A stretch of DNA of 15,394 nt from JBMYXZ01 sp049608925 (GTDB lineage Bacteria > Pseudomonadota > Alphaproteobacteria > JAGOMX01), in contig JBMYXZ010000026.1 of assembly GCA_049608925.1 (NCBI GenBank), forward strand, positions 1-15,394. The letters run 5' to 3'. The position numbers were made by a program, and so were the translations under genes. The first letter of the stretch is position 1, and each line of letters opens with the position of its first letter. Below are positions 1 to 7,216 of this stretch, piece by piece. Under the pieces are notes generated by a model. The model did not search any database, was not told the origin of the DNA, and saw nothing but the letters and a program-made list of their open reading frames with translations.

Positions 1-34
1 GCCTTAGTTTTCTGCAGCTGATTATGCCTGAGAG

Positions 35-145
35 TGGACTCCGGGCATAAAGCCCGGAGCGTCGGAGTGTGGGGTAGAGGGCTGAGAAAGTCCAGAAACA
101 GCAAGGCTTTCCTTCTGTCATAAAATTATCCCGGACAGTTATGGG
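35..145 (+). repeat. Hairpin-headed 111-bp repeat, copy A
   Basis: Copy A aligns without gaps to copy B at a constant offset of 245 bp; by hand count 78 of 111 bases match. It opens with TGGA, then a perfect 8-bp stem (39-46 with 52-59, five-base loop), one base, and the block GTCGGAGTGTGGGG at 61-74. A second conserved block, GAAACAGCAAGGC, lies at 95-107, and a third around 126-137. Compared with copy B, three stem pairs differ and all three changes are compensatory. It could be a REP-like interspersed element or a small structured RNA. Orientation is arbitrary. Confidence 0.75.
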
Positions 146-298
146 CTTGACCGCGGAATCCATTTTTTGCAATTTTTCAATGCCTTCAGTGCATATAGAT
201 TTTATGGTCTTCGCATATTGGTGGGGGCTCAAGGTCGAAAAAGAGCCCCAGGCTAAATCATTTAAATAAAACAATTAAATGGATTCCGCGGTCAAGCC
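144..298. repeat. 22-bp perfect inverted repeat pair bounding 111 bp
   Basis: Bases 144-165 are the exact reverse complement of 277-298, with 111 bp between. The right arm is the head of repeat copy B. The left arm is therefore an inverted partial copy, cut in the loop side of the hairpin so that it cannot form its own stem. The left arm abuts the end of copy A at 145. The arrangement resembles a BIME-like cluster of REP sequences in opposite orientations, or a small element with terminal inverted repeats. I see no clear target duplication outside the arms. Confidence 0.65.
224..249. repeat. 7-bp hairpin inside the inverted-repeat pair
   Basis: GGGGCTC (224-230) pairs perfectly with GAGCCCC (243-249) over a 12-base loop. 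There is no T-run immediately after it on either strand, so it is a poor intrinsic terminator. It sits near the centre of the segment bounded by the 22-bp arms. Confidence 0.4.
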
Positions 299-390
299 GC
301 GGAAAGTCGGAGTGTGGGGGGATGAGGAGAGATAGCCTTGAAACAGTAAGGCCTACCTTCCATTAAAAATTTATCCCCGACACATATGGA
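280..390 (+). repeat. Hairpin-headed 111-bp repeat, copy B
   Basis: This is the second copy of the 111-bp element. TGGA is followed by the stem TTCCGCGG (284-291), loop TCAAG (292-296) and CCGCGGAA (297-304), then GTCGGAGTGTGGGG at 306-319 and GAAACAGTAAGGC at 340-352. GTCGG (306-310) can also pair with CCGAC (377-381) near the far end; copy A has an extra G there and does not keep that pairing. The head resembles the GC-rich hairpins headed by a GGATTCC-like sequence that I remember as interspersed repeats in proteobacterial genomes; that comparison is from memory. Confidence 0.75.
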
Positions 391-587
391 CACTTGTGGG
401 GTGTTACCAGCCTACCACCTATTCATTTTAGTCATATTTCTTATAAAGCAATCAGGCTGGTCGGTCTAGAAATTCAGGCGTACATTCTGGTCATCAAGCA
501 AGTTAATCAGTTTTATTCATATGTTTGTTTTTTTTGAGTAACTTCTTGTATCCGCCACCAATTGTTTTTTCTATTATGGCGGACGCG

Positions 588-620
588 AACAGCCGGGAAA
601 CCCCACATCCCCCGGCTGTT
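588..620 (-). terminator. Probable 3' stem-loop of the sucCD transcript
   Basis: AACAGCCGGG (588-597) pairs with CCCGGCTGTT (611-620), a 10-bp GC-rich stem with a 13-base loop. It begins 11 bases past the sucD stop. On the minus strand no U-tract follows, so it is not a textbook intrinsic terminator. A second dyad, TCCGCCA (551-557) with TGGCGGA (577-583), lies just beyond, with a minus-strand A-run in its loop. It may act as a processing or stability hairpin, or together with Rho. On the plus strand a T-run begins eight bases after the stem, but no gene reads in from that side. Confidence 0.5.
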
Positions 621-631
621 TGTGACATTTT

Positions 632-1513
632 TTAAGCAGCTTTCATCGCGCTGGCCATAGTCGAGCCAATTTCCGCAGGGGATGTTGCGATGTGAACTCC
701 TGCAGACTTCAAAGCATCAATCTTGCTATCTGCTGTGCCTTCGCCACCTGAGATAATAGCACCAGCATGACCCATGCGGCGCCCTGGAGGCGCTGTGATA
801 CCAGCAATAAAGCTGGTTATAGGTTTTTTAGTGCCAGACTGTCTGATAAAGTCTGCGGCTTCTTCCTCGGCAGTTCCACCAATTTCACCAATCATGATGA
901 TGCCTTCAGTGTTTGGATCCGAGATAAACATATCCAGGCAATCGACAAAGTTTGTACCATTGACAGGGTCACCACCGATACCGATACAAGTTGACTGACC
1001 AAGACCACAAATAGTTGTCTGATCAACAGCTTCGTACGTAAGCGTACCAGAGCGTGAAACAATGCCAATACGGCCAGGCTTGTGAATATGGCCTGGCATA
1101 ATGCCGATCTTACACTCGCCTGGAGTGATAATGCCTGGGCAGTTTGGTCCAATTAGACGGCTTGTTGTGGTTTGATCCATTGCACGACGGACCCGCAGCA
1201 TATCCTGTACGGGAATGCCCTCGGTGATGCAGACGATCAATGGGATTTCCGCGTCTAGGGCTTCTAAAATAGCATCTGCAGCAAACGCAGGTGGAACATA
1301 TATAACGGTCGCCGTTGCGCCCGTTTTCTCCACAGCATCTTGCACCGTATCAAACACTGGCAGATTCAGATGGGTTGTGCCGCCTTTTCCAGGGGTAACA
1401 CCACCAACCATTTGCGTGCCATATTCTATGGCTTGCTCAGAATGGAACGTTCCGTGATTGCCGGTAAAGCCTTGGCAGATTACGCGGGTATTTTTATTAA
1501 CTAGAACTGACAT
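632..1513 (-). CDS. sucD: Succinyl-CoA synthetase, alpha subunit
   Basis: The alpha subunit binds CoA and carries the phosphohistidine of succinyl-CoA synthetase, the TCA-cycle enzyme that makes ATP or GTP from succinyl-CoA in the cytoplasm. At 293 residues it has normal family length. The N-terminal CoA-binding fold shows FTGNHGTFHSEQA (16-28). The active histidine is H249 in GRRMGHAGAI. The start codon lies right next to the sucC stop with no gap. The ribosome site GGGAGG (1527-1522) lies inside the end of sucC, eight bases before ATG, so translation is coupled to sucC. A stem-loop follows the stop. The call is secure from full-length similarity and the partner gene. Confidence 0.97.
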   Translation of the reverse strand: MSVLVNKNTRVICQGFTGNHGTFHSEQAIEYGTQMVGGVTPGKGGTTHLNLPVFDTVQDAVEKTGATATVIYVPPAFAADAILEALDAEIPLIVCITEGIPVQDMLRVRRAMDQTTTSRLIGPNCPGIITPGECKIGIMPGHIHKPGRIGIVSRSGTLTYEAVDQTTICGLGQSTCIGIGGDPVNGTNFVDCLDMFISDPNTEGIIMIGEIGGTAEEEAADFIRQSGTKKPITSFIAGITAPPGRRMGHAGAIISGGEGTADSKIDALKSAGVHIATSPAEIGSTMASAMKAA

Positions 1514-2683
1514 TTATGCGGCCTCCCTAACTGCTTGAACGGCTTGAGACGCTGCGTCTCCCAGGTTATCTGCTGAACGGATTGGCAAACCTGAATTCGC
1601 CAAGATTTTTTTACCAAGTTCCACGTTGGTGCCTTCAAGGCGCACAACAAGCGGAACCGTAATGCCAACATCTTTTGCCGCAGCCACAATACCATCTGCG
1701 ATCACATCACAGCGCATGATGCCGCCGAAGATGTTCACCAGGATGGCTTCAACATGTGGATCGGACAGAATCAGCTTAAAGGCAATGGCAACACGCTCAC
1801 GCGTTGCGCCGCCTCCAACGTCTAGGAAGTTTGCGGGCTCGCCACCATACAGTTTAATCACATCCATAGTCGCCATCGCCAAGCCAGCACCGTTAACCAT
1901 GCAGCCGATGTTTCCATCCAGTTTAATGTAGCTTAGCTCGTGCTCATTGGCCTCGCGCTCGATGGCATTTTCTTCATCCAGGTCGCGCAGTTCTTCGATT
2001 TTTGGATGACGGAATAAGGCATTGTCATCAAAATTAACTTTGGCATCCAACGCCATAACGCGGCCATCTTTAGTCTCAACCAATGGGTTGATTTCAATTT
2101 GGCTAGCATCTTCCTGTTGGAACATGCGGAATGCCCCTTGGATAAACTTTGTGCAGTCTTTAACAGCCTGACCACTCAAGCCCAAGCCGAATGCGATCTT
2201 ACGCGCATGGAAGGGTTGTAGCCCAGTGATAGGATCAATCATGACCTTTACAATGGCTTTTGGATTCTTTGCCGCAACTTCTTCAATATCCATGCCACCT
2301 TCGGTAGATGCCATCGCTACATAGCGCTGGGTTTTGCGATCGATCAAAATGCTGAAGTACAGCTCGCGCGCAATGTTGCAGCCTTGCTCGATGTAAATGC
2401 GTTTTACCAGTTGCCCTTGTGAGCTTGTCTGCGGGGTGACAAGAGTCATGCCCAAGATATCGCTGGCATACTGGCGGACTTCCTCGATAGATTTAGCGAC
2501 TTTAACGCCGCCACCTTTGCCTCGGCCACCAGCATGAATTTGTGCTTTGACGACCCAAACGTCGCCCCCTAAATCTTGTGCCACTTGTACAGCTTCTTCT
2601 GGCGTATACGCAACTCCCCCGTCTGGAATTGGGGCGCTGTATTCCCGCAGCAGCTGCTTGGCTTGATATTCATGGATATTCAT
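1514..2683 (-). CDS. sucC: Succinyl-CoA synthetase, ADP/GDP-forming beta subunit
   Basis: The beta subunit binds the nucleotide and succinate in the succinyl-CoA synthetase heterodimer. Its 389 residues match the usual length. The N-terminal ATP-grasp domain includes KAQIHAGGRGKGGGVK (46-61) and the Mg-binding stretch around INPLV (198-202). The C-terminal ligase domain carries NIFGGIMRCD (317-326). The start is supported by AAGGGAG (2694-2688) four bases before ATG. sucD follows with no gap. Alphaproteobacteria often have mdh upstream; here the preceding gene is the metallo-beta-lactamase of the Mla operon, 61 bp away. Expression may come partly from read-through and partly from a weak local promoter. 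Confidence 0.97.
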   Translation of the reverse strand: MNIHEYQAKQLLREYSAPIPDGGVAYTPEEAVQVAQDLGGDVWVVKAQIHAGGRGKGGGVKVAKSIEEVRQYASDILGMTLVTPQTSSQGQLVKRIYIEQGCNIARELYFSILIDRKTQRYVAMASTEGGMDIEEVAAKNPKAIVKVMIDPITGLQPFHARKIAFGLGLSGQAVKDCTKFIQGAFRMFQQEDASQIEINPLVETKDGRVMALDAKVNFDDNALFRHPKIEELRDLDEENAIEREANEHELSYIKLDGNIGCMVNGAGLAMATMDVIKLYGGEPANFLDVGGGATRERVAIAFKLILSDPHVEAILVNIFGGIMRCDVIADGIVAAAKDVGITVPLVVRLEGTNVELGKKILANSGLPIRSADNLGDAASQAVQAVREAA

Positions 2684-2744
2684 ATTGCTCCCTTGTCATA
2701 ACTTAATTCCCTGTATTTTACAGGAAAGCTAAAGGCAGGTCTAG
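2684..2744 (-). promoter_or_regulatory. Short gap before sucC with dyad and possible -10
   Basis: CCTGTA (2710-2715) and TACAGG (2719-2724) form a perfect 6-bp dyad with a three-base loop. On the minus strand TAAAAT (2720-2715) is a fair -10 and overlaps the dyad. TTGACT near the end of the upstream gene resembles a -35, but the spacer is about 22 bases, too long for a standard promoter. No T-run follows the dyad, so it is a weak terminator candidate. The gap may hold a regulated sucC promoter or simply pass transcription through from the Mla operon. Confidence 0.3.
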
Positions 2745-3755
2745 TCAACCCAAGGGAAATGTTTGTCCAAATTCCGGCGCAACGAACGCATCTGGCGCTA
2801 AGCCTGCTTGCTCCCGGGCTTTTTGCAGGTCCCTAATGGGGGCATCATAAGCTTCATCACTCATTTGGAACGTACCAAAATGGATGCCGACGCTTTTCTT
2901 GGCATGAAGATCAATGTGTATTTGGACGGACTCGGTCGGGTCAACATGAACAGGGTGCATAAACCACCGAGGCTCGTAACTGCCAATCGGTAACAAAGCC
3001 AGATCCATCGCACCGAATTGGTCATATATCCTTTTAAAGTCATTACTATATCCTGCATCGCCGCCAAACAGCACTTTGTGTCGTTGGTTTTGCACGACAA
3101 AGCCACCCCACAAGGTTTTATTGTAATCCAGTAATGTTCTGCCAGAAAAGTGCTGGACCGGGACAAAGGTAATTTTAACATCCTGATAGTCATATGATTG
3201 CCACCAATCCAAAGGGACAACCTTTTCAACGCCTAAATCGCGCAACCGCGTATCATTTCCAAGGCCTACAATAAAGACCGGGTCCCATGTCTCCTGCAGG
3301 CGTTTGATTGTCTCAATGTCAAAGTGGTCGTAGTGATCATGAGAGATAACAACCACATCAATCTTGGGGAGGTCTTCAAACGCCACGCCAGGATCATGAA
3401 CGCGTTTTGGCCCAGCAAAGCTAACGGGACTGGCCCGATCAGAATACATAGGATCAGTTAGAATGTTTTTGCCATCAAGCCTGATCAAGCTGCAGGCATG
3501 GCCGATAAAGGTGACTGAATTGTCTGGTATGATTGGCTTTTCATATTCCCACTGAACATAATCAGGCCACTGAGCACGATCTCGTGTTAGCATCCATTTT
3601 GCCAGCCCCCAAAAGCGCGCTCTATCAGGCATCTCTGGATTAAAGAACGTACCATTGTCATAGTGATCTGAAGTGGGGCCTTCATACAGCATAACATTGC
3701 TGGCGTGCCACAAATATCCGGCTAACAACAGGGTGAAAACTGCTGCATATCGCAT
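2745..3755 (-). CDS. Membrane-anchored metallo-beta-lactamase hydrolase, NAPE-PLD-like
   Basis: This is a metallo-beta-lactamase-fold hydrolase of 336 residues from the chosen start. It is closest in motifs to N-acylphosphatidylethanolamine phospholipase D and RomA-like proteins, zinc enzymes that cleave phosphodiester bonds of phospholipids. Counting from the ATG, the metal motif HDHYDH lies at 139-144, QHFSGR near 201-206, GDAGY at 232-236, LLPIGSYEPRWFM at 254-266 and a late histidine in GIHFGTF near 292. Residues 1-20 form a hydrophobic signal anchor, so the enzyme is probably periplasmic or membrane-bound. A TTG start one codon earlier is possible, but ATG at 3755 has GGAG seven bases upstream and shares one base with the preceding TGA. 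It is the last gene of the Mla-type operon, which points to a lipid substrate; the exact substrate is inferred. Confidence 0.85.
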   Translation of the reverse strand: MRYAAVFTLLLAGYLWHASNVMLYEGPTSDHYDNGTFFNPEMPDRARFWGLAKWMLTRDRAQWPDYVQWEYEKPIIPDNSVTFIGHACSLIRLDGKNILTDPMYSDRASPVSFAGPKRVHDPGVAFEDLPKIDVVVISHDHYDHFDIETIKRLQETWDPVFIVGLGNDTRLRDLGVEKVVPLDWWQSYDYQDVKITFVPVQHFSGRTLLDYNKTLWGGFVVQNQRHKVLFGGDAGYSNDFKRIYDQFGAMDLALLPIGSYEPRWFMHPVHVDPTESVQIHIDLHAKKSVGIHFGTFQMSDEAYDAPIRDLQKAREQAGLAPDAFVAPEFGQTFPLG

Positions 3756-4357
3756 CAAGAAGCTCCTGCGGCCCAGCTAGAAATATCCTGCAAAGCTTGT
3801 TGTGTCGCTTGGCGGAAGCCTGTCAGAATATTTGCAAGCGTCAGTGAGGGTATGTCCTGACGATAGGAAAAGTCTTTTGAAGCTATAATATCTCCCTGAG
3901 GGTGGGATAGATAGTACATTTGCAGCCTTACCACCACGTGCGCCCCTCTTATATCCGAGGCATAAAAATCTCGTATTTCAGGCTTTAAAAGGGCACTGCC
4001 TTGCATGCCGGCATCTGCCGAGGCAACAGCTTTCCAGGTCCCTGCGGATTGGAGTGCCTGAATTAGGACACTTTGCAGATGAAGAGGCAGTCGTGTGCTC
4101 CATTCGGCATTTTGAATAAAGCTGAAAAATTCTACACCGGAATCATCTTTCTGCAGTAAGCGGATTTTGCTGCTGGAGTACAACTTGGGCGCTACAGGTT
4201 GATCAATTAGCAGAGCTTGCTTTGCCTTGCCGGTATAGTCTGAAACATTGCTGACATACTCCAGCTCGACCAATTTTGGAACTGGTGGGACGTCTGGCAA
4301 TAGAGACACACACCCCGGCAATGTGGTCATGCACAAAACAATTAAGATGTATCTCAT
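3755..4357 (-). CDS. ABC-type transport auxiliary lipoprotein, PqiC/YmbA-like
   Basis: This 200-residue outer-membrane-type lipoprotein belongs by context and pattern to the ABC transport auxiliary family (PqiC/YmbA). Such proteins partner MCE-domain lipid transporters. The N-terminus has a short hydrophobic signal ending in the lipobox LPGC (13-16), with C16 the lipidated residue. No Asp follows the Cys (the next residue is Val), which fits outer-membrane sorting. The body lacks membrane segments and has the mixed alpha/beta pattern of the family. The start overlaps the mlaD stop as ATGA, and the stop overlaps the next start as TGATG, so it is coupled on both sides. Sequence similarity in this family is low, so the subfamily is less certain than the lipoprotein call. 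Confidence 0.8.
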   Translation of the reverse strand: MRYILIVLCMTTLPGCVSLLPDVPPVPKLVELEYVSNVSDYTGKAKQALLIDQPVAPKLYSSSKIRLLQKDDSGVEFFSFIQNAEWSTRLPLHLQSVLIQALQSAGTWKAVASADAGMQGSALLKPEIRDFYASDIRGAHVVVRLQMYYLSHPQGDIIASKDFSYRQDIPSLTLANILTGFRQATQQALQDISSWAAGAS

Positions 4358-5229
4358 TCGACAATAACTCCGCTGTTTGATGGTTCAAAAACGTATCGCA
4401 TTGGATGGCGCTCGAGGTTTTCTGCTAACAGTCTTAGGCTGTTTGCAAGTTGCCTGACGTCAGTGACAAAATCCCCTACCTTGGGCAGACTGTTCGCTGT
4501 AAAATGCTTCAAGTGGGGGCGGTTTTCTTTTATGGTTGCTTCAAGCTGTTCCATAGACCTTTCAAAAGCCACACCACCCTGCGAAATCTTTTCCATCGCA
4601 GTATTGAAGTTCTGGAATGACGATTCCATATGCTGTAACGAGGAACTAAAGGTATCTTTTTGTTGAGCCAGGGATTGCGAAAACGCACTGGCACTTTCCA
4701 GCATATCACTGAGATTTTCACGATTTTTAGAGTTAAACATTGGAATCATTGAATCCAGCAGCACCGAAAATTTTTGCACAACCTTTGGCACTTCATCAAA
4801 TACTTGCTGAAACTTTGAGGGGATTGACGGGATGACTGGGTACCTTTCACCTTCTTCTGGTTCCAGCAACGGGCTGTCGGGAGTGCTGCCGAGCATTTTC
4901 ACCTGAACTTGGCCTGTAATGCCCTTTGATTCAAGACTTGCAACCGTATTTTTGCGAATAAGCTTAGGCGAGTCAATTTCCACCAGCACGCGAATCAAGT
5001 GTACTTTTTCTGGATCGATATCAATTTTAATAACGCTGCCAATGGGCACACCGTTATACGTCACCGTTTCGTTTTCCCGCAAACCGGTAATAGAGCCTTC
5101 GAAATAGATGTCATACAACGTTCCAACATCCCAGTCTGTGCGATTTATCCACAAGGTGAAAAAGACGGATGCGACTGTAAACAGCAACACAAAAAAGCCA
5201 ACAGTGATATAACTTGCACGCGTTTCCAT
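4354..5229 (-). CDS. mlaD: MCE-domain phospholipid-transport protein, MlaD-like
   Basis: This 291-residue substrate-binding subunit belongs to an MlaFED-type lipid transporter. One membrane helix at about 8-28 anchors it in the inner membrane. A single MCE domain follows at about 38-115, with the typical stretch VTYNGVPIGSVIKIDIDP (56-73). A long, mostly helical C-terminal part (about 140-290) is Gln- and Ser-rich and probably coiled. MCE proteins form hexameric rings with a hydrophobic pore for lipids, and the long tail could extend the channel into the periplasm. Its length exceeds E. coli MlaD because of this tail. GGAG (5241-5238) sits eight bases before ATG. It lies 3 bp after mlaF and overlaps the lipoprotein start. 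Confidence 0.92.
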   Translation of the reverse strand: METRASYITVGFFVLLFTVASVFFTLWINRTDWDVGTLYDIYFEGSITGLRENETVTYNGVPIGSVIKIDIDPEKVHLIRVLVEIDSPKLIRKNTVASLESKGITGQVQVKMLGSTPDSPLLEPEEGERYPVIPSIPSKFQQVFDEVPKVVQKFSVLLDSMIPMFNSKNRENLSDMLESASAFSQSLAQQKDTFSSSLQHMESSFQNFNTAMEKISQGGVAFERSMEQLEATIKENRPHLKHFTANSLPKVGDFVTDVRQLANSLRLLAENLERHPMRYVFEPSNSGVIVE

Positions 5230-5232
5230 TTG

Positions 5233-5976
5233 TTAGTCTCCGAACACTTCTCGCCCACGGGTGCCATGGAAATATGACTGGATCCATGGGTGGGGATTTT
5301 TTTTGATATCTTTTAGTGTTTCCACGGTCATTTTTTTATCCACCAGCGCGCCGACGCGATCGCATACTGTATTTAGTGTGTCTATGTCATGTGTAATCAT
5401 GACAACTGTTAGATTAAGATTACGTTGCAGGGTTTTTAATAAGTTGTCAAATGCTGCAGCGGAAATTGGATCAAGTCCTGCTGTGGGCTCATCCAAAAAC
5501 AACAGCTCGGCATCCAGAGCAAGACACCTGGCAAGTGCGGCACGCTTTATCATTCCACCTGAAAGTTCCGCAGGATATTTGTTAGCGTCATCTGGCTCTA
5601 GCCCCACCATTTTCAGCTTCAACGCAATCAGTTCTTTGGCAAGCCTATGAGATATCCCTGCGACTTCTCGCATAGGAACTTCAATGTTTTCTCCAACAGT
5701 CAAAGAGCTGAACAGAGCACCGCTTTGAAATAGCACCCCCCAGCGAGATTGCAGCTTGGGATCCGTATTGTTCATATTAAATACTCTGATGCTGCCTTGC
5801 TTTGGCTCGAGAAGATTCAGTATGGTATTGACCAGTACGGTTTTCCCAGATCCGGAGCCACCCACAACGCCCAGGATTTCTCCTCGTTTAACGTCCAGAT
5901 CCAGATGGTCATGGATGGTTTTGTTACCAAACCCTGTTACCAGGTCTCTAATCTTGATCACGGATTCTGAGGTCAT
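5233..5976 (-). CDS. mlaF: ABC transporter ATPase, MlaF-like
   Basis: This cytoplasmic ATPase of the MlaFED-type phospholipid transporter has 247 residues. All ABC motifs are intact: Walker A GGSGSGKT (39-46), Q-loop Q84, signature LSGGM (138-142), Walker B ELLFLDEP (157-164), D-loop AGLDP (166-170) and switch histidine H196. The stretch PAELSGGMIKRAALAR is characteristic of the MlaF/Ttg2A branch. The start overlaps the mlaE stop as ATGA, so the two are coupled. The C-terminus has the extension expected for contact with the partner subunit across the dimer. Confidence 0.95.
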   Translation of the reverse strand: MTSESVIKIRDLVTGFGNKTIHDHLDLDVKRGEILGVVGGSGSGKTVLVNTILNLLEPKQGSIRVFNMNNTDPKLQSRWGVLFQSGALFSSLTVGENIEVPMREVAGISHRLAKELIALKLKMVGLEPDDANKYPAELSGGMIKRAALARCLALDAELLFLDEPTAGLDPISAAAFDNLLKTLQRNLNLTVVMITHDIDTLNTVCDRVGALVDKKMTVETLKDIKKNPHPWIQSYFHGTRGREVFGD

Positions 5977-7103
5977 ATGTTCAGCTCCGTAAATATGATC
6001 GAGAAGATAGCGTCAAAAATAATCACTAGGAATACGGCTTCTACCACAGATTTCGTGGTCTGTTTACCGACGCTTTCCGCGCCGCCCTGCACTCGAAGAC
6101 CTTCTAAGCAGCCAACCAGTGCAATCAAAAAAGCAAAGAAGGGGGCTTTTATGATACCAACATAAAATGTCCAAGGGGTAATGGCCTGGTTCAGCTGATT
6201 AATGAATTGAGAAAATGAAATATCCATTAAAGCTTTGGACATAATGGCCCCGCCCAAAAGCCCCATTAAGTTTGCATACACAGTCAACAGCGGCAGCACC
6301 AGAACCAATGCCGTGATGCGCGGTAATACCAGCATGACAAAAGGGTCCAGTCCGATCGTTTTCAAAGCATCCACTTCCTGGTTTAACTTCATCGTCCCAA
6401 TCTGCGCTGTAAACGAGCTACCGGATCGCCCGGCCACAACTATGGCAGTAAGCAAAATACCGATCTCACGCAAGATTGAGATGGCCAGCAGATCTACGGT
6501 CAGGATGTCAGCACCAAACTTGCGCAGTTGTGAGGCGCCCTGATACACTAGTACAACACCAATCAAAAAGGATATCATTCCAACGATTGGCAGGGCCTTT
6601 ATACCAACGTTGCCCATGTGAGAAACTATAGAGGTCCACCTGATGCGCGAGGGGTTTAGCATGCATCGAAGTACTGAGATAAGTACTTGCCCCAAAAAGG
6701 AAACCAAATGCTTGGTCGAATCTAGATTTCTGACAGTTCCTTTTCCAAGGTCATTCAGCCACAACAAAAACGCATTCGGGATACGCGGCTCTGGCATGTC
6801 TCTATAGGTTGCGGATACGGCTTCTAGTTCATCTAGGATTGCGGCCATTGATTTTGGCAGATTGCTTTCTTTTAAAGATATGCCGTTTGATTCCATACGA
6901 TGGCGAAAACGTACCAACATCCACCCGCCCGAGGTGTCGATTTTTTCTATGCCGGCGTAATCAATGCTGCATGATTTCACATTCTGGGCGTCAATGGCAC
7001 GCAGTTTATCATCTGCCTCGCTTATGGCCATCGAGGTCCAACGCCCTGAAAGATTCAGGTTGATAGTGTTGCCATGTTTTGAGACGTCCAGCCCCGCACG
7101 CAT
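5973..7103 (-). CDS. mlaE: MlaE-type permease with N-terminal STAS domain
   Basis: This 376-residue fusion joins a STAS domain (about 1-98, motif DTSG at 56-59) to an MlaE permease (about 125-376). The permease carries the family stretch VAGRSGSSFTAQIGTMKLNQ (222-241) and several hydrophobic helices. In E. coli the STAS protein MlaB is separate and controls the ATPase; here it is built in, so no mlaB gene is needed. It is the first gene of the operon. A possible promoter in the upstream gap has -10 TATGCT (7141-7136) with only a poor -35. The ribosome site AAGG (7120-7117) is about 13 bases from ATG, longer than usual. The protein ends in the ATGA overlap with mlaF. Confidence 0.93.
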   Translation of the reverse strand: MRAGLDVSKHGNTINLNLSGRWTSMAISEADDKLRAIDAQNVKSCSIDYAGIEKIDTSGGWMLVRFRHRMESNGISLKESNLPKSMAAILDELEAVSATYRDMPEPRIPNAFLLWLNDLGKGTVRNLDSTKHLVSFLGQVLISVLRCMLNPSRIRWTSIVSHMGNVGIKALPIVGMISFLIGVVLVYQGASQLRKFGADILTVDLLAISILREIGILLTAIVVAGRSGSSFTAQIGTMKLNQEVDALKTIGLDPFVMLVLPRITALVLVLPLLTVYANLMGLLGGAIMSKALMDISFSQFINQLNQAITPWTFYVGIIKAPFFAFLIALVGCLEGLRVQGGAESVGKQTTKSVVEAVFLVIIFDAIFSIIFTELNI

Positions 7104-7157
7104 ATTAAATTATTCGCCTTTCTAGCTTTTTTGTCAGCATAGCACAAAATCGCTTGC

Positions 7158-7208
7158 TTGAAATTTTGCCAAATAATGTTATATCAAATTGAGCAGATTT
7201 TTTTAGGA
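7158..7208 (+). promoter_or_regulatory. Promoter and ribosome site of the ferredoxin-NADP reductase gene
   Basis: In the 113-bp divergent gap, TTGAAA (7158-7163) and TATATC (7180-7185) are separated by 16 bases, a plausible sigma-70 pair. AGGA at 7205-7208 lies eight bases before the start codon at 7217. The same gap must also carry the mlaE promoter on the other strand. Confidence 0.45.
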
Positions 7209-7216
7209 TATAGAAC

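Larger units (their letters stand above)
1..631. other. Non-coding interval downstream of sucD, rich in repeats
   Basis: No convincing gene lies here on either strand. I saw no tRNA or rRNA pattern. The interval holds two 111-bp diverged direct repeats (35-145, 280-390), a truncated inverted copy of the repeat head (144-165), a 7-bp hairpin (224-249) and an 8-bp inverted pair, ACCAGCCT at 406-413 and AGGCTGGT at 454-461. Nearest sucD are two dyads at 551-583 and 588-620. From about 465 to 550 I see only AT-rich sequence with a T-run near 529-536. In many alphaproteobacteria sucA and sucB follow sucD; here nothing coding follows within the window. Confidence 0.75.

Noticed and set aside
144..298. 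Insertion sequence or complete MITE
   Set aside because: There is no transposase and no clear target-site duplication; the arms are explained better as pieces of the local repeat.
35..390. CRISPR array
   Set aside because: There are only two direct copies, 111 bp long and diverged, with no regular short repeats and spacers.
3756..3758. TTG as start of the metallo-beta-lactamase gene
   Set aside because: The next codon is ATG with GGAG at seven-base spacing and a one-base overlap with the upstream stop, a better fit.
4919..5277. Plus-strand reading frames opposite mlaD and mlaF
   Set aside because: They lie antisense to strongly supported genes, have no recognisable domains and arise from codon bias of the real frame.
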